Shown here in pieces: positions 17,224 through 23,515 of a DNA stretch of 34,799 nucleotides. The stretch comes from a virus, in the IMG/VR virus record IMGVR_UViG_3300023248_000001, positions 1 to 34,799 of that record, one strand, 5' to 3'. Position 1 is the stretch's first letter. Each line of letters begins with the position of its first letter. The translations under genes were made by a program, and so were the position numbers. Below the pieces are notes generated by a model that saw nothing but the letters and a program-made list of their open reading frames with translations, searched no databases and was not told where the DNA came from.

Positions 17224-17373
17224 ATGGAAAATATAGACCAAAAACTTCAAGAATTACTAGGTAAGCCACAAAAAGACATTTATCAGGTTTTGGGACAAGA
17301 GAAACCAACACTAGAATCAATCCTAAGACCAAAAACACCGTCAAATTCGTCTTTAAATTCCAAAAAGGTATAA
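17224..17373 (+). CDS. Small hypothetical protein (49 aa)
   Basis: ATG 3 nt after the preceding stop, with leader TAATAT and TAA at 17371-17373. MENIDQKLQELLGKPQKDIY is a short amphipathic helix, followed by a Pro/Ser/Asn-rich tail. It is the last gene of the plus-strand operon before the terminator. No family is recognised. Confidence 0.58.
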   Translation: MENIDQKLQELLGKPQKDIYQVLGQEKPTLESILRPKTPSNSSLNSKKV

Positions 17374-17395
17374 ACTACCACTTAGACATTTTTAT

Positions 17396-17450
17396 AACAT
17401 AAAAGAGGCATTTTAATCCTCCTTTTTGTTTACTTTAATCCCCTCTTTTT
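17396..17450. terminator. Bidirectional terminator between convergent operons
   Basis: AAAAGAGG (17401-17408) can pair with CCTCC-TTTT (17418-17427, bulged C), and with the more distal CCTCTTTT (17442-17449) over 8 bp without mismatch. Runs of A and T flank each stem, so a transcript from either strand would end in U after the hairpin. It lies exactly where the plus and minus gene blocks converge. Confidence 0.68.
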
Positions 17451-17528
17451 AATTATCTTCCCAATCTTTCTTAACACTTTATTCCTTTCTTTATCTGGTA
17501 GATCCATTATAAATCTTGGTATAATCAT
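17430..17528 (-). CDS. Basic microprotein (32 aa), tentative
   Basis: Minus-strand ATG at 17528 follows the stop of the phosphoesterase gene (at 17533) with the same TAATATG spacing used elsewhere. The product (MIIPRFIMDLPDKERNKVLR...) ends in a Lys/Arg-rich tail, and the stop is at 17430-17432, inside the terminator region. It is the last minus-strand frame. Weak evidence. Confidence 0.42.
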   Translation of the reverse strand: MIIPRFIMDLPDKERNKVLRKIGKIIKKRGLK

Positions 17529-17532
17529 ATTA

Positions 17533-18264
17533 TTAAAATTGTTTTCCTTCAAATAATACTTTGTTATTTATAATTGGGACTGGGATAAGTGTAAATAAGC
17601 CATCTCTATAAAAATATCCTACGCAAAACCCGTGATGCCAGTCAGCTGGCTCTCCTTCCATATATTCCATATCCTTTTTACACATACACCCACACTCTAT
17701 CCAGACGTGTGGTTTATTAACATTATCTTTACGATACATTCCTAGTCTGTGAGTATGTCCTGATACTCCGCTTTGCCCTTCTTTCTCGTACTCAGCCTTA
17801 GCAGTATAGGCGGAATGCTTACGGACAACAGAACCGTGTTTAATAATAATTCCTCTATGTTCTAATCTTCCCTGGCTAGCGTAGCTAATTCCTAAATGTT
17901 TTAGTTGTAAAAGACTTTCTACTGTCAAATCTCTTAGACCTGAAAGTTCAGGTGCTCTAGTCCATAGATATTTTTGTAATCTATAGCAATGGTTTCCACG
18001 GACGAGGCATATCTTCGCTTGAGGATTAACGTTTTTAATTTGTTTTAAAATGTTGATTGCCTCATCAATCTCATCTTGAGCTTTTAATGCTGTTTCTGGA
18101 TTCTTAACAAATCTAGCGAAAGCATAAGCATCAAGTAAATCTCCGTTTATAAATATCTCATTTGGTTTCCACCACTTACAGAAAGAAAGCATAGCCGACA
18201 AACAATTTTCATCTTGAAACGGTGCGTGAAAATCGCTCGCAATCAAAACTTTCGTTGTTTTCAT
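17533..18264 (-). CDS. Calcineurin-like metallophosphoesterase
   Basis: 243 aa with all signature blocks of the family: D11-x-H13 (SDFHAPF), G41-D42 (INGDLLD), G90-N91-H92 (VRGNHCYR), H143-G144 (IKHGS) and G169-H170-T171-H172 (SGHTHR). These bind two metal ions. Members hydrolyse phosphomono- or diesters; the substrate here is unknown. Downstream of a MazG-like gene it may help in nucleotide or nucleic-acid turnover. Length fits stand-alone phage members. Confidence 0.85.
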   Translation of the reverse strand: MKTTKVLIASDFHAPFQDENCLSAMLSFCKWWKPNEIFINGDLLDAYAFARFVKNPETALKAQDEIDEAINILKQIKNVNPQAKICLVRGNHCYRLQKYLWTRAPELSGLRDLTVESLLQLKHLGISYASQGRLEHRGIIIKHGSVVRKHSAYTAKAEYEKEGQSGVSGHTHRLGMYRKDNVNKPHVWIECGCMCKKDMEYMEGEPADWHHGFCVGYFYRDGLFTLIPVPIINNKVLFEGKQF

Positions 18265-18267
18265 ATA

Positions 18268-18564
18268 TTATTTTTTAATAAATGCTTTTAATATAGCTAA
18301 ATAATTTATCATATCACATATAGTGTCTTCCAATCTCTCGTCTTCTACCTTAGCTTCTCTATCTAATAGATTAGAGATACGACTTAACTTATCACTGATA
18401 CGCACTAGAATGGCTCGTGCTGGGTCTACACCAACTTGTTCTGACATACGGAAGTTCTTAAAAGGATCCGCATCTCCCGCATAATCAGCGTTCTTTTTCT
18501 CGCTAATTCTAATACATACACCAAACGTGTTTTCTAAGTCTTTAAAAAATTCTTCTTTGTTCAT
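18268..18564 (-). CDS. MazG-like / DUF1599-type nucleotide pyrophosphohydrolase
   Basis: 98 aa. KKNADYAGDADPFKNFRM (23-40) and the helical RISDKLSRISNLLDREAKVE...EDTICDMINYLAILKAFI fit the all-alpha MazG-like fold, with acidic residues on helices (E84/D85/D88 area) that could bind Mg2+. Such enzymes hydrolyse nucleoside triphosphates to monophosphates, adjusting nucleotide pools. It lies 3 nt upstream of the phosphoesterase. Confidence 0.72.
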   Translation of the reverse strand: MNKEEFFKDLENTFGVCIRISEKKNADYAGDADPFKNFRMSEQVGVDPARAILVRISDKLSRISNLLDREAKVEDERLEDTICDMINYLAILKAFIKK

Positions 18565-18565
18565 A

Positions 18566-18709
18566 CTATTTAATTAAATGTTTATTAGATTCTAATAATG
18601 TTTTTAAATCGTATAATCTACCGTCTTGGAAGGTAATAACTTCGTGTCCTTCCAACTCTTTTACTTCCACCTCCTCCTCTTTAAATGTTAATGGGTTTAA
18701 TATAAGCAT
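18566..18709 (-). CDS. Small hypothetical protein (47 aa)
   Basis: ATG at 18709 overlaps nearly the end of the upstream gene (stop 18712), and TAG at 18566-18568 is next to the following start. Contains FKEEEVEVKELEGHEVITFQ, a beta-rich pattern with an acidic stretch. No family. Tight packing supports it. Confidence 0.58.
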   Translation of the reverse strand: MLILNPLTFKEEEVEVKELEGHEVITFQDGRLYDLKTLLESNKHLIK

Positions 18710-18711
18710 AG

Positions 18712-18936
18712 TTATTTTATTTGTATTGTAATAGTTTTATTATTCTCTCCATCGTCAATCCATTTAAAACTACCACTTATCTCAATAAAGAATTCTTCTG
18801 ATGTTTTATTAATTTCTTTCATCTTAATTAAAATATCAAGCCAAGAACAAAAATCGGTTTTGAAACATTCAATATTTTCTTCAGTAATAATATCTTCTAT
18901 TTCTTTTATGGTTTTTAGATTATAAGTTTTTGACAT
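18712..18936 (-). CDS. Hypothetical protein (74 aa)
   Basis: Starts MSKTYNLKTIKEIEDIITEE; an N-terminal helical pattern is followed by a C-terminal beta pattern (EEFFIEISGSFKWIDDGENN). No motif is recognised. In the early minus-strand operon, with AT-rich leader and no Shine-Dalgarno. Confidence 0.6.
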   Translation of the reverse strand: MSKTYNLKTIKEIEDIITEENIECFKTDFCSWLDILIKMKEINKTSEEFFIEISGSFKWIDDGENNKTITIQIK

Positions 18937-18938
18937 AT

Positions 18939-19052
18939 TTATTTTATTTTATCTAACTTTTTAAGAAGAAAATCGATATAAAGGTCGCATTCTAAAAGTG
19001 TTTGATAAGCCTTATCTCGTTTCTTATAAATCTTAAGTATTTTTTTGTTCAT
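18939..19052 (-). CDS. Lys-rich microprotein (37 aa)
   Basis: ATG at 19052 lies inside the end of the preceding gene (20-nt overlap), and TAA at 18939-18941 is just before the next ATG. MNKKILKIYKKRDKAYQTLL forms a probable single helix. No family; the fit between neighbours is the main support. Confidence 0.5.
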   Translation of the reverse strand: MNKKILKIYKKRDKAYQTLLECDLYIDFLLKKLDKIK

Positions 19053-19359
19053 AGGTAATCATTAGTAAATTATATATGTCTTTGACTGTTTCTGTTTTTA
19101 CCTTCTTACCTTTAATCGTGTATTTAATTTTTTTATCAGTTCCCCAGTTCTTATCATAAATCCACCAGGAAATAAGGTTAAATTTATCTCCCATTAATTT
19201 TTCCAATAACTCAACCATTAATCCTTCTTCACGACCGTTGATACAAGGTGTGCGTTCATCTGTAAATACATCTAGAGCATCGCTAAACTTATCGGCGTTC
19301 TCTCTAAATTGTTTTATTTTTTTGATGTAATTCTCAAACTCTCTTAATGTTGTTTCCAT
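19033..19359 (-). CDS. Hypothetical early protein (108 aa)
   Basis: Helical N-terminus (METTLREFENYIKKIKQFRE), then ALDVFTDERTPCINGREEGL and a C-terminal segment with WWIYDKNWGTDKKIKYTIKG. Small early phage proteins with such a Trp/Tyr-rich centre are common, but I cannot name a family. Two near-identical 22-nt repeats lie just upstream (19367-19421). Confidence 0.62.
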   Translation of the reverse strand: METTLREFENYIKKIKQFRENADKFSDALDVFTDERTPCINGREEGLMVELLEKLMGDKFNLISWWIYDKNWGTDKKIKYTIKGKKVKTETVKDIYNLLMITYEQKNT

Positions 19360-19366
19360 ATTTTTA

Positions 19367-19421
19367 TAAGGTTATATCCTTAAATTTTACTTAGTTTTTT
19401 AAGGTTATATGTTTAAATTTT
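19367..19421 (-). repeat. Pair of 22-nt imperfect direct repeats
   Basis: 19367-19388 and 19400-19421 match at 20 of 22 positions. The core of the first copy, TAAGG-TTATAT-CCTTA, is an inverted repeat, while the second copy has lost one arm. The pair lies between the Zn-ribbon gene (whose stop is inside the second copy) and the start at 19359. It could be an operator for a dimeric regulator or a remnant of duplication. Confidence 0.6.
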
Positions 19422-19589
19422 CCAGTTAGCAACTTCGCCTTCTTTCAACTCTTTCCCAGTAAATCTATTCTCCCGGTAACCACAATCTTGGCAGTCCCAC
19501 TCTGACACGCCGTCAAAATAATACGGGCTATCCCAAGAATACTCAATTCCTACTATGTTTTTTGAACCACAATTTTTACATTTATCCAT
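19413..19589 (-). CDS. Zinc-ribbon protein (58 aa)
   Basis: Two Cys pairs, C4-x2-C7 (MDKCKNCGSK) and C33-x2-C36 (WDCQDCGYR), spaced as in a rubredoxin-type zinc ribbon. The rest is short and polar. Probably binds nucleic acid or a protein partner such as RNA polymerase, by analogy. ATG at 19589, TAA at 19413-19415. A GGTATAATTAG element lies upstream at 19638-19648. Confidence 0.68.
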   Translation of the reverse strand: MDKCKNCGSKNIVGIEYSWDSPYYFDGVSEWDCQDCGYRENRFTGKELKEGEVANWKI

Positions 19590-19637
19590 ATATTTGCTTT
19601 ACAATAATAAGTATTTACTTGACAATCAACTATTAGT

Positions 19638-19648
19638 CTAATTATACC
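19638..19648 (-). promoter_or_regulatory. GGTATAATTAG element, candidate -10 region
   Basis: On the minus strand GGTATAATTAG contains a perfect TATAAT and lies about 50 nt upstream of the Zn-ribbon start. The same 11-mer occurs at 28566-28576, before the first early gene. No clear -35 box sits at the right distance. On the opposite strand TTGACA (19619-19624) has TATACC 18 nt further on, which would read antisense. Confidence 0.42.
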
Positions 19649-19803
19649 TATTTAATAAAACCAAATATAGCTCCAATAATAATCCAATCAAGATATAAAG
19701 TAATAAAAGTAAGCATTAAAGATGGAAACCAACATAACCTCCAAAAATTATAAGGGGAATGTATGTCTTGTAAACTTCTTATTAACCAAAGTATTGTGAA
19801 CAT
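19648..19803 (-). CDS. Small membrane protein (51 aa)
   Basis: ATG at 19803, TAG at 19648-19650. The C-terminal half is a long hydrophobic region (about residues 26-50, FPSLMLTFITLYLDWIIIGA) after an aromatic N-terminal stretch. Probably one or two membrane passes. No family is recognised; in the early operon it may act on the host envelope. Confidence 0.55.
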   Translation of the reverse strand: MFTILWLIRSLQDIHSPYNFWRLCWFPSLMLTFITLYLDWIIIGAIFGFIK

Positions 19804-19807
19804 ATTA

Positions 19808-19999
19808 TTAATTTTTACAAATTATTCTATAAGGATATATTTTACCCATCCTTTCGTGGCTATCACCACCATCAACACTTTCCATATATGTTGCTAAATA
19901 ATAAGTTCCAAAAATACCCCTACAAATAATTTTTATATGTGCGTGATAATAACCCCAAAAACCTTTTACTAACACTCTATCTCCTACTTCGTATTTCAT
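19808..19999 (-). CDS. Hypothetical protein with SH3-like pattern (63 aa)
   Basis: KYEVGDRVLVKGFWGYYHAH and later beta strands (FGTYYLATYMESVDG) suggest a small beta-barrel of the kind that begins with a G-D-x-V-x-V strand. Not assigned to a family. It starts at 19999 behind an AT-rich leader. Confidence 0.6.
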   Translation of the reverse strand: MKYEVGDRVLVKGFWGYYHAHIKIICRGIFGTYYLATYMESVDGGDSHERMGKIYPYRIICKN

Positions 20000-20001
20000 A
20001 T

Positions 20002-20103
20002 TTATTTAAATAATTTATAGAATAAATATTGTATCTTCATTTTTAATATCTCTATTTTAACAGCAGGTTTAAACCACCAATATGCCATTACTTTTCTTTT
20101 CAT
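20002..20103 (-). CDS. Basic aromatic microprotein (33 aa)
   Basis: ATG at 20103 and TAA at 20002-20004 fill the space between two genes. MKRKVMAYWWFKPAVKIEIL is basic with two adjacent Trp, probably an amphipathic helix. No family. Support is spacing only. Confidence 0.45.
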   Translation of the reverse strand: MKRKVMAYWWFKPAVKIEILKMKIQYLFYKLFK

Positions 20104-20104
20104 A

Positions 20105-20383
20105 TTATCGATGTGAGTTAATTATATTTATAACTTCTTGGCGGTAATAATTAAATGCTTTTATTGAACTACTATTATAATTTTCATCTTGTTGTAATCC
20201 ATATTCATCTCTTTTTGGCAACTCCTTCTTAATCTCATCTAACATTGATGTAAGAGAGTCTTTTAGGAATTGTTTTGCTGTTTCACTATCAATATATGAA
20301 TTCTCTTCATCCACGAACGACATATGTTCGTTTTCGACTAATTTATCAAATTTATCAATTATTGTTTGTATGTTATTTGGCAT
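20105..20383 (-). CDS. Hypothetical early protein (92 aa)
   Basis: Mostly helical and acidic (IQTIIDKFDKLVENEHMSF; LKDSLTSMLDEIKKELPKRD). The C-terminal SSSIKAFNYYRQEVINIINS is a common ending in small phage proteins, without known function. The start overlaps the upstream gene by 11 nt. Confidence 0.62.
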   Translation of the reverse strand: MPNNIQTIIDKFDKLVENEHMSFVDEENSYIDSETAKQFLKDSLTSMLDEIKKELPKRDEYGLQQDENYNSSSIKAFNYYRQEVINIINSHR

Positions 20384-20588
20384 AGTAGTCTTTAATTAGT
20401 TTATGAATATTTTTATAACCTCCATCTACTGGATTATAATCAGTAAGCTCTGGCAGAATCTTAATCAACTCCGCTTCATCTTGTTTGCGAAGGTCGGTTA
20501 TGAATTGTTCAATTTTAATAGTGTCTAACTCTGTTAATGGTAATCTATTAGATATTGTTTCATAAAATTCTTCTTTCCAATTAGACAT
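20373..20588 (-). CDS. Hypothetical early protein (71 aa)
   Basis: SNWKEEFYETISNRLPLTEL, then an acidic helix and YNPVDGGYKNIHKLIKDYYA. No motif recognised. It overlaps the next gene by 11 nt, a sign of coupled translation. Confidence 0.6.
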   Translation of the reverse strand: MSNWKEEFYETISNRLPLTELDTIKIEQFITDLRKQDEAELIKILPELTDYNPVDGGYKNIHKLIKDYYAK

Positions 20589-20638
20589 ATCTCTTTACCT
20601 TAATTAGTTAGATTTAGACAAAATATTAAATATTCTTG

Positions 20639-20692
20639 TTAGTGATTAATGAATTTGCTCATAAACTCTTCTTCGTTAAAATAATATCCCAT
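20639..20692 (-). CDS. Acidic microprotein (17 aa), very tentative
   Basis: MGYYFNEEEFMSKFINH, ATG at 20692 with an AT-rich leader, TAA at 20639-20641. It is the only frame in the otherwise empty 20589-20724 interval. It may simply be leader sequence. Confidence 0.28.
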   Translation of the reverse strand: MGYYFNEEEFMSKFINH

Positions 20693-20724
20693 ATTTATTT
20701 TCTTAAATTTATTAGTGATTGTTT

Positions 20725-20994
20725 CTAAAATGGTATTTGCTCAACCATCGGTTTTACTTCTTCTTTAGGAAAAACTTGTTTTAATAAATAATCTATTACG
20801 CCATATTCCGGAGCAAGCTCTTCACCATATTCACCCATCCTAAACCCGTTTTGATAACGAATAATTTTTTCCTCCACCTCCCTAATCGTTTCTTCTCTAA
20901 CTTTTTTATTATAAGCGATTATTAATTCCTTAGTCTTTGATTTAGTTCTAAACTCTACTGAGCATAAATCTCTTATTAGTTCGTCTTTGGTCAT
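20725..20994 (-). CDS. Hypothetical helical protein (89 aa)
   Basis: A longer frame begins at 21030, but ATG 20994 (MTKDELIRDLCSVEFRTKSK) follows AATAATAAA and gives a natural N-terminus. The centre, NKKVREETIREVEEKIIRYQ, is a charged helix; the C-terminus has EYGVIDYLLKQVFPKEE. No family is recognised. Confidence 0.58.
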   Translation of the reverse strand: MTKDELIRDLCSVEFRTKSKTKELIIAYNKKVREETIREVEEKIIRYQNGFRMGEYGEELAPEYGVIDYLLKQVFPKEEVKPMVEQIPF

Positions 20995-21048
20995 ACATTT
21001 TATTATTTTAATAGTTAAAGTGAACAGCATTCTTTTTGTAGGGTCATA

Positions 21049-21381
21049 TTATTTATTACAAAGTTTTTTAACTTCATCGTTTATTTCTCTGTTTGTTTTT
21101 CTTCCGATATGTATTCTTTCAAAAATATCATTAAACGACATTAAGTTCTCTTCTTTATTTCCTAAATTAGTTCTTAAATCTCCAATCTTTTGGATAGCAA
21201 AACCATTTTGAGTTCCTTGTATCATCGGAAAATGTAACCACATATCATATTTATCGCTATTTTGTTTTTCTATTGTTTCTCTACAAGTAGTCAAACTTTC
21301 TTTAGCTGAATTATAAACATCACACATAAATATTAAAGATAGTTCAAGTTCTCTAATATATTGTTTGTCTGTTAGTTTCAT
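21049..21381 (-). CDS. Hypothetical early protein (110 aa)
   Basis: Helical N-terminus (DKQYIRELELSLIFMCDVYN) followed by a charged, mostly helical protein ending in EVKKLCNK. No recognised motif. The 62-nt leader before it contains an unusual run of nine C on the coding strand (21433-21441). Confidence 0.6.
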   Translation of the reverse strand: MKLTDKQYIRELELSLIFMCDVYNSAKESLTTCRETIEKQNSDKYDMWLHFPMIQGTQNGFAIQKIGDLRTNLGNKEENLMSFNDIFERIHIGRKTNREINDEVKKLCNK

Positions 21382-21432
21382 ATATCATTTAATTAGTTTA
21401 TAGATTAACTTGCCGACTGGTTATGGTTGGGA

Positions 21433-21441
21433 GGGGGGGGG
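21433..21441 (-). repeat. Nine-base G/C homopolymer tract
   Basis: Nine G on the plus strand (nine C in the minus-strand transcript) directly after the stop at 21444 and before the gene starting at 21381. The nearby GGTTGGG adds to a G-rich plus strand that could form a quadruplex. Long G/C runs are rare in this AT-rich genome. It may be slippage-prone or an assembly artefact. Confidence 0.7.
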
Positions 21442-21443
21442 CG

Positions 21444-21767
21444 TTAGTCTTTATATATTTTATTTAACCATTCTTCAACTTTTTCTTTATCTATTTGGGA
21501 CCAATAAGGAGAACACTCAGTAGAACCACTGTGCCATACAAAAACCTTTAGTTTATCTTTACAATATTTTCCAAAATAACCAAAAGCTATATCGTGACCA
21601 AAAGTTGGTTTGTGTTGATTACAAAAATAATGTATTTCATCTCCAATTTTACCTTCTTTATAAGGACCATCAATTATTCTTAATTCTTCGCCATCAGTAA
21701 AAACATTATTACAAATACAACAAGATTTAAATCCTAATATTTTTAACAATTCATTTTTATTCTTCAT
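21444..21767 (-). CDS. Cys-rich hypothetical protein, zinc-finger-like N-terminus
   Basis: 107 aa. FKSCCICNNVFTDGEEL with C16-C17-x-C19 and later YFCNQHKP (near 48-54) could form a treble-clef-like Cys/His zinc site. The C-terminus is aromatic (FGYFGKYCKDKLKVFVWHSG). No family is recognised. Downstream lie the poly-C tract and then the next early gene. Confidence 0.6.
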   Translation of the reverse strand: MKNKNELLKILGFKSCCICNNVFTDGEELRIIDGPYKEGKIGDEIHYFCNQHKPTFGHDIAFGYFGKYCKDKLKVFVWHSGSTECSPYWSQIDKEKVEEWLNKIYKD

Positions 21768-21820
21768 ATAAATATTATTAATTATTAAATCTCTTATAAC
21801 ACTTTAATTATTTGCTTTCG

Positions 21821-21962
21821 GTGGCACCCTGACATTAAGCTTCATCTATTAAGCCCTCCTACACTTGTTGCCTATTCGTATTTAATCTTGCCAGATTTAT
21901 TACGACTTTGTTGCTTTTAAGCTTTACCAAGTAGTAGATAACTGTCAGGGATAGATGCCCCA
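21821..21962 (-). ncRNA. Rod-shaped structured RNA (about 140 nt)
   Basis: Nested helices: GGCA/TGCC (21823-21826/21956-21959), CCCTGACA/TGTCAGGG (21827-21834/21943-21950, 8 bp perfect), CTACACTTG/CAAGTAGTAG (21859-21867/21928-21937, 9 pairs and one bulge), TCGTA/TACGA (21876-21880/21901-21905) and AATCT/AGATT (21884-21888/21893-21897) closing a 4-nt loop. Two AAGCTT palindromes may add a contact. No open frame fills the 221-nt gap 21768-21988. The strand is assigned from neighbours and could be either. It resembles no RNA I can name. Confidence 0.65.
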
Positions 21963-21988
21963 GAAAACAAACAATTTACCAATAGTGA

Positions 21989-22147
21989 TTATTTGCTAGC
22001 GACATTTTTGACCCATCTCATAAAGTTATCAAATGTAAAGTCATAGTCATCATAATTAGGTTTATTTTTTACCACATAAAAGGTGTAGTCGTGATAAAGT
22101 TCTTCTAATCCTTCAGCTAATAATTTATAGTTAATATGTGATTTCAT
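21989..22147 (-). CDS. Small hypothetical protein (52 aa)
   Basis: ATG at 22147 behind AT-rich leader, TAA at 21989-21991. MKSHINYKLLAEGLEELYHD begins a helical protein, with a Tyr/Asp-rich middle (KPNYDDYDFTFDNFMRWVKN). No family. It lies between two structured RNA elements. Confidence 0.55.
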   Translation of the reverse strand: MKSHINYKLLAEGLEELYHDYTFYVVKNKPNYDDYDFTFDNFMRWVKNVASK

Positions 22148-22182
22148 ATATATTTCTTACTTAATAAACAAAACTAGAGATA

Positions 22183-22323
22183 GGTGAGAGCTGGGATTTG
22201 CACCCAACAGTAACCAGGTGTCTTCCTTCCATTGACCGTAAATACTTTTGTAGAATTGCACTACTTTCCCTAGTTATGGAAGTTGCTGTCGGCTTCGCGT
22301 CTACCTATTCCGCCACCTCATCT
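22183..22323 (-). tRNA. tRNA-Leu-like gene with about 55-nt insertion (possibly defective)
   Basis: Read on the minus strand, the 5' part GATGAGG-TG-GCGGAATAGGTAGACGCG is nearly identical to the acceptor and D-arm of bacterial tRNA-Leu. The 3' part TTGGG-TGCAAAT-CCCAG is a T-arm, followed by TCTCACC, which pairs 6 of 7 with the 5' end (one A-C mismatch). Between them lie about 90 nt, where a normal tRNA-Leu has about 40. The insert has its own helix CTTCCAT/ATGGAAG and hairpin GTAG-TGCAATT-CTAC. No standard anticodon loop with U33 is visible, so it is an unusual split or intron-bearing form, or a decayed tRNA used for another purpose. No CCA is encoded. Confidence 0.6.
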
Positions 22324-22354
22324 ACCCCTAATACTGTTTATTAAGATTGTTAAG

Positions 22355-22534
22355 TTAATTTATATGTCTTACTGCTATACATTCTTCTCCATCTTCTGAA
22401 TAATCAAAGTCATCTCCGTTATTATAAACCCCATTAATAGTTCCGTCTTTTCTATCAACTATTAACCACATAATATCAGCACTAGCGTATGATGTAGGAG
22501 TAAATTCTTCTAATTTCCATATTCTTTTTGCCAT
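22355..22534 (-). CDS. Small hypothetical protein (59 aa)
   Basis: ATG at 22534, TAA at 22355-22357. MAKRIWKLEEFTPTSYASAD, then DIMWLIVDRKDGTINGVYNN and an acidic stretch (DDFDYSEDGEECIAV), suggests a small beta protein. First gene after the promoter candidate at 22621-22648. No family recognised. Confidence 0.58.
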   Translation of the reverse strand: MAKRIWKLEEFTPTSYASADIMWLIVDRKDGTINGVYNNGDDFDYSEDGEECIAVRHIN

Positions 22535-22591
22535 ATATTTATAATTACATATCTAACCACCACCTTATTAAAATTATTAATTATTTATTCT

Positions 22592-22612
22592 CCCCAATAT
22601 TAGATGATGGGG
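22592..22612 (-). promoter_or_regulatory. Leader hairpin CCCCA/TGGGG
   Basis: CCCCA (22592-22596) pairs with TGGGG (22608-22612) around an 11-nt loop. It lies between the promoter candidate and the start at 22534. No U-run follows on the minus strand, so mRNA stability or translation control is more likely than termination. Confidence 0.45.
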
Positions 22613-22620
22613 TTAATTAC

Positions 22621-22662
22621 ACATTACCATAACTGTATAATTTGTCAATATGTTTATACACA
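22621..22662 (-). promoter_or_regulatory. Early promoter candidate with operator-like TGTTTATACACA
   Basis: Minus strand: TTGACA (22643-22648), 16-nt spacer, TAATGT (22621-22626) preceded by TATGG. Immediately upstream is TGTTTATACACA on the plus strand (22651-22662), repeated exactly at 27171-27182 beside another promoter. TGTATAA (22634-22640) and TTATACA (22654-22660) form a dyad around the -35 box. This fits a regulated early promoter. Confidence 0.5.
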
Positions 22663-22664
22663 AC

Positions 22665-23021
22665 CTAATATTCCGTAATAATTCTACTCATCTCCTTTAT
22701 GTAAAAGTCTTCCTTATCTAAATCACTACCTGTATCTTGCCATTTCTGTTCTATCTTCCAACGGAGTGCTTGGGATTGAGTTTTAATTTTTGGTTTACTT
22801 TTAATGATTTCTTTTTCTGAGATGATGTTTACTTCACTTAATTCACTAATCTTTAATTTAGCAACACGATTATAAGTTCCATTTCCTAAAGGGTCTTCTT
22901 CTATTTTAACTACTTGGGCATTGGATATTGTCAAATCGTATTCCTTATCATTTTTCAAACCTGATAGGACATTACATTTTCCTGACAATTTTATTTGGTT
23001 TTCATTAATAGTTAATTCCAT
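22665..23021 (-). CDS. Hypothetical protein next to NinG (118 aa)
   Basis: The N-terminal half is beta-rich (ELTINENQIKLSGKCNVLSG, then DLTISNAQVVKIEEDPLGNG), and the C-terminal half is basic and helical (KSKPKIKTQSQALRWKIEQK). It starts 2 nt after the NinG stop. The basic helix may bind nucleic acid; no family is recognised. Confidence 0.62.
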   Translation of the reverse strand: MELTINENQIKLSGKCNVLSGLKNDKEYDLTISNAQVVKIEEDPLGNGTYNRVAKLKISELSEVNIISEKEIIKSKPKIKTQSQALRWKIEQKWQDTGSDLDKEDFYIKEMSRIITEY

Positions 23022-23022
23022 A

Positions 23023-23511
23023 TTATTGTCTAACCCAAGATTTAACTTTCTTGAGTTCGCTTACTTTGTCTTTATAAACTCTTATTAAATTAATATAATC
23101 TTCATCTGAGTATTTACAGGAATCGTTTAATTTATCTCTAATTTCTCCTATAGCTCCTTGATATTCTAGTTTATCAGCGATGTCTTGTAAGCCTCTATTA
23201 ATAAGACCTCTTCTGTATCCTAATAAATTACCGTGTAAATATCTATTATCATAGGGAGATTGAGCATAAACATTTTCTTCATTAAAGTAAAAGAATAATC
23301 CTGCGTTCTTAGCTATATAATGCCCCGCATCACAATCAGCCCAGAACATTACTTTCCCGCTTGAAATACATCTTACATACCCTCTGTCATCGGCATCTCT
23401 TAAACGTATATACTGGGAAAATATTTTCCATAATTTCTCCTTGTAATTTACTTTCTTTTTCTTTTTTCCTTTAGGTATTCTTCCTGCTGATTTTAAGTAT
23501 GGGGTTATCAT
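23023..23511 (-). CDS. ninG: NinG-like recombination protein
   Basis: 162 aa. A basic N-terminus (RIPKGKKKKKVNYKEKLWKI) is followed by FSQYIRLRDADDRGYVRCIS, then C43, C55 and H59 in SGKVMFWADCDAGHYIAKN and YAQSPYDNRYLHGN, the order seen in the lambda NinG (Rap) family, an HNH-like endonuclease that acts on recombination branch points. Length is somewhat below lambda NinG (about 200). It is the clearest recombination gene of the window, near the SSB-like gene. Confidence 0.82.
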   Translation of the reverse strand: MITPYLKSAGRIPKGKKKKKVNYKEKLWKIFSQYIRLRDADDRGYVRCISSGKVMFWADCDAGHYIAKNAGLFFYFNEENVYAQSPYDNRYLHGNLLGYRRGLINRGLQDIADKLEYQGAIGEIRDKLNDSCKYSDEDYINLIRVYKDKVSELKKVKSWVRQ

Positions 23512-23515
23512 ATTA

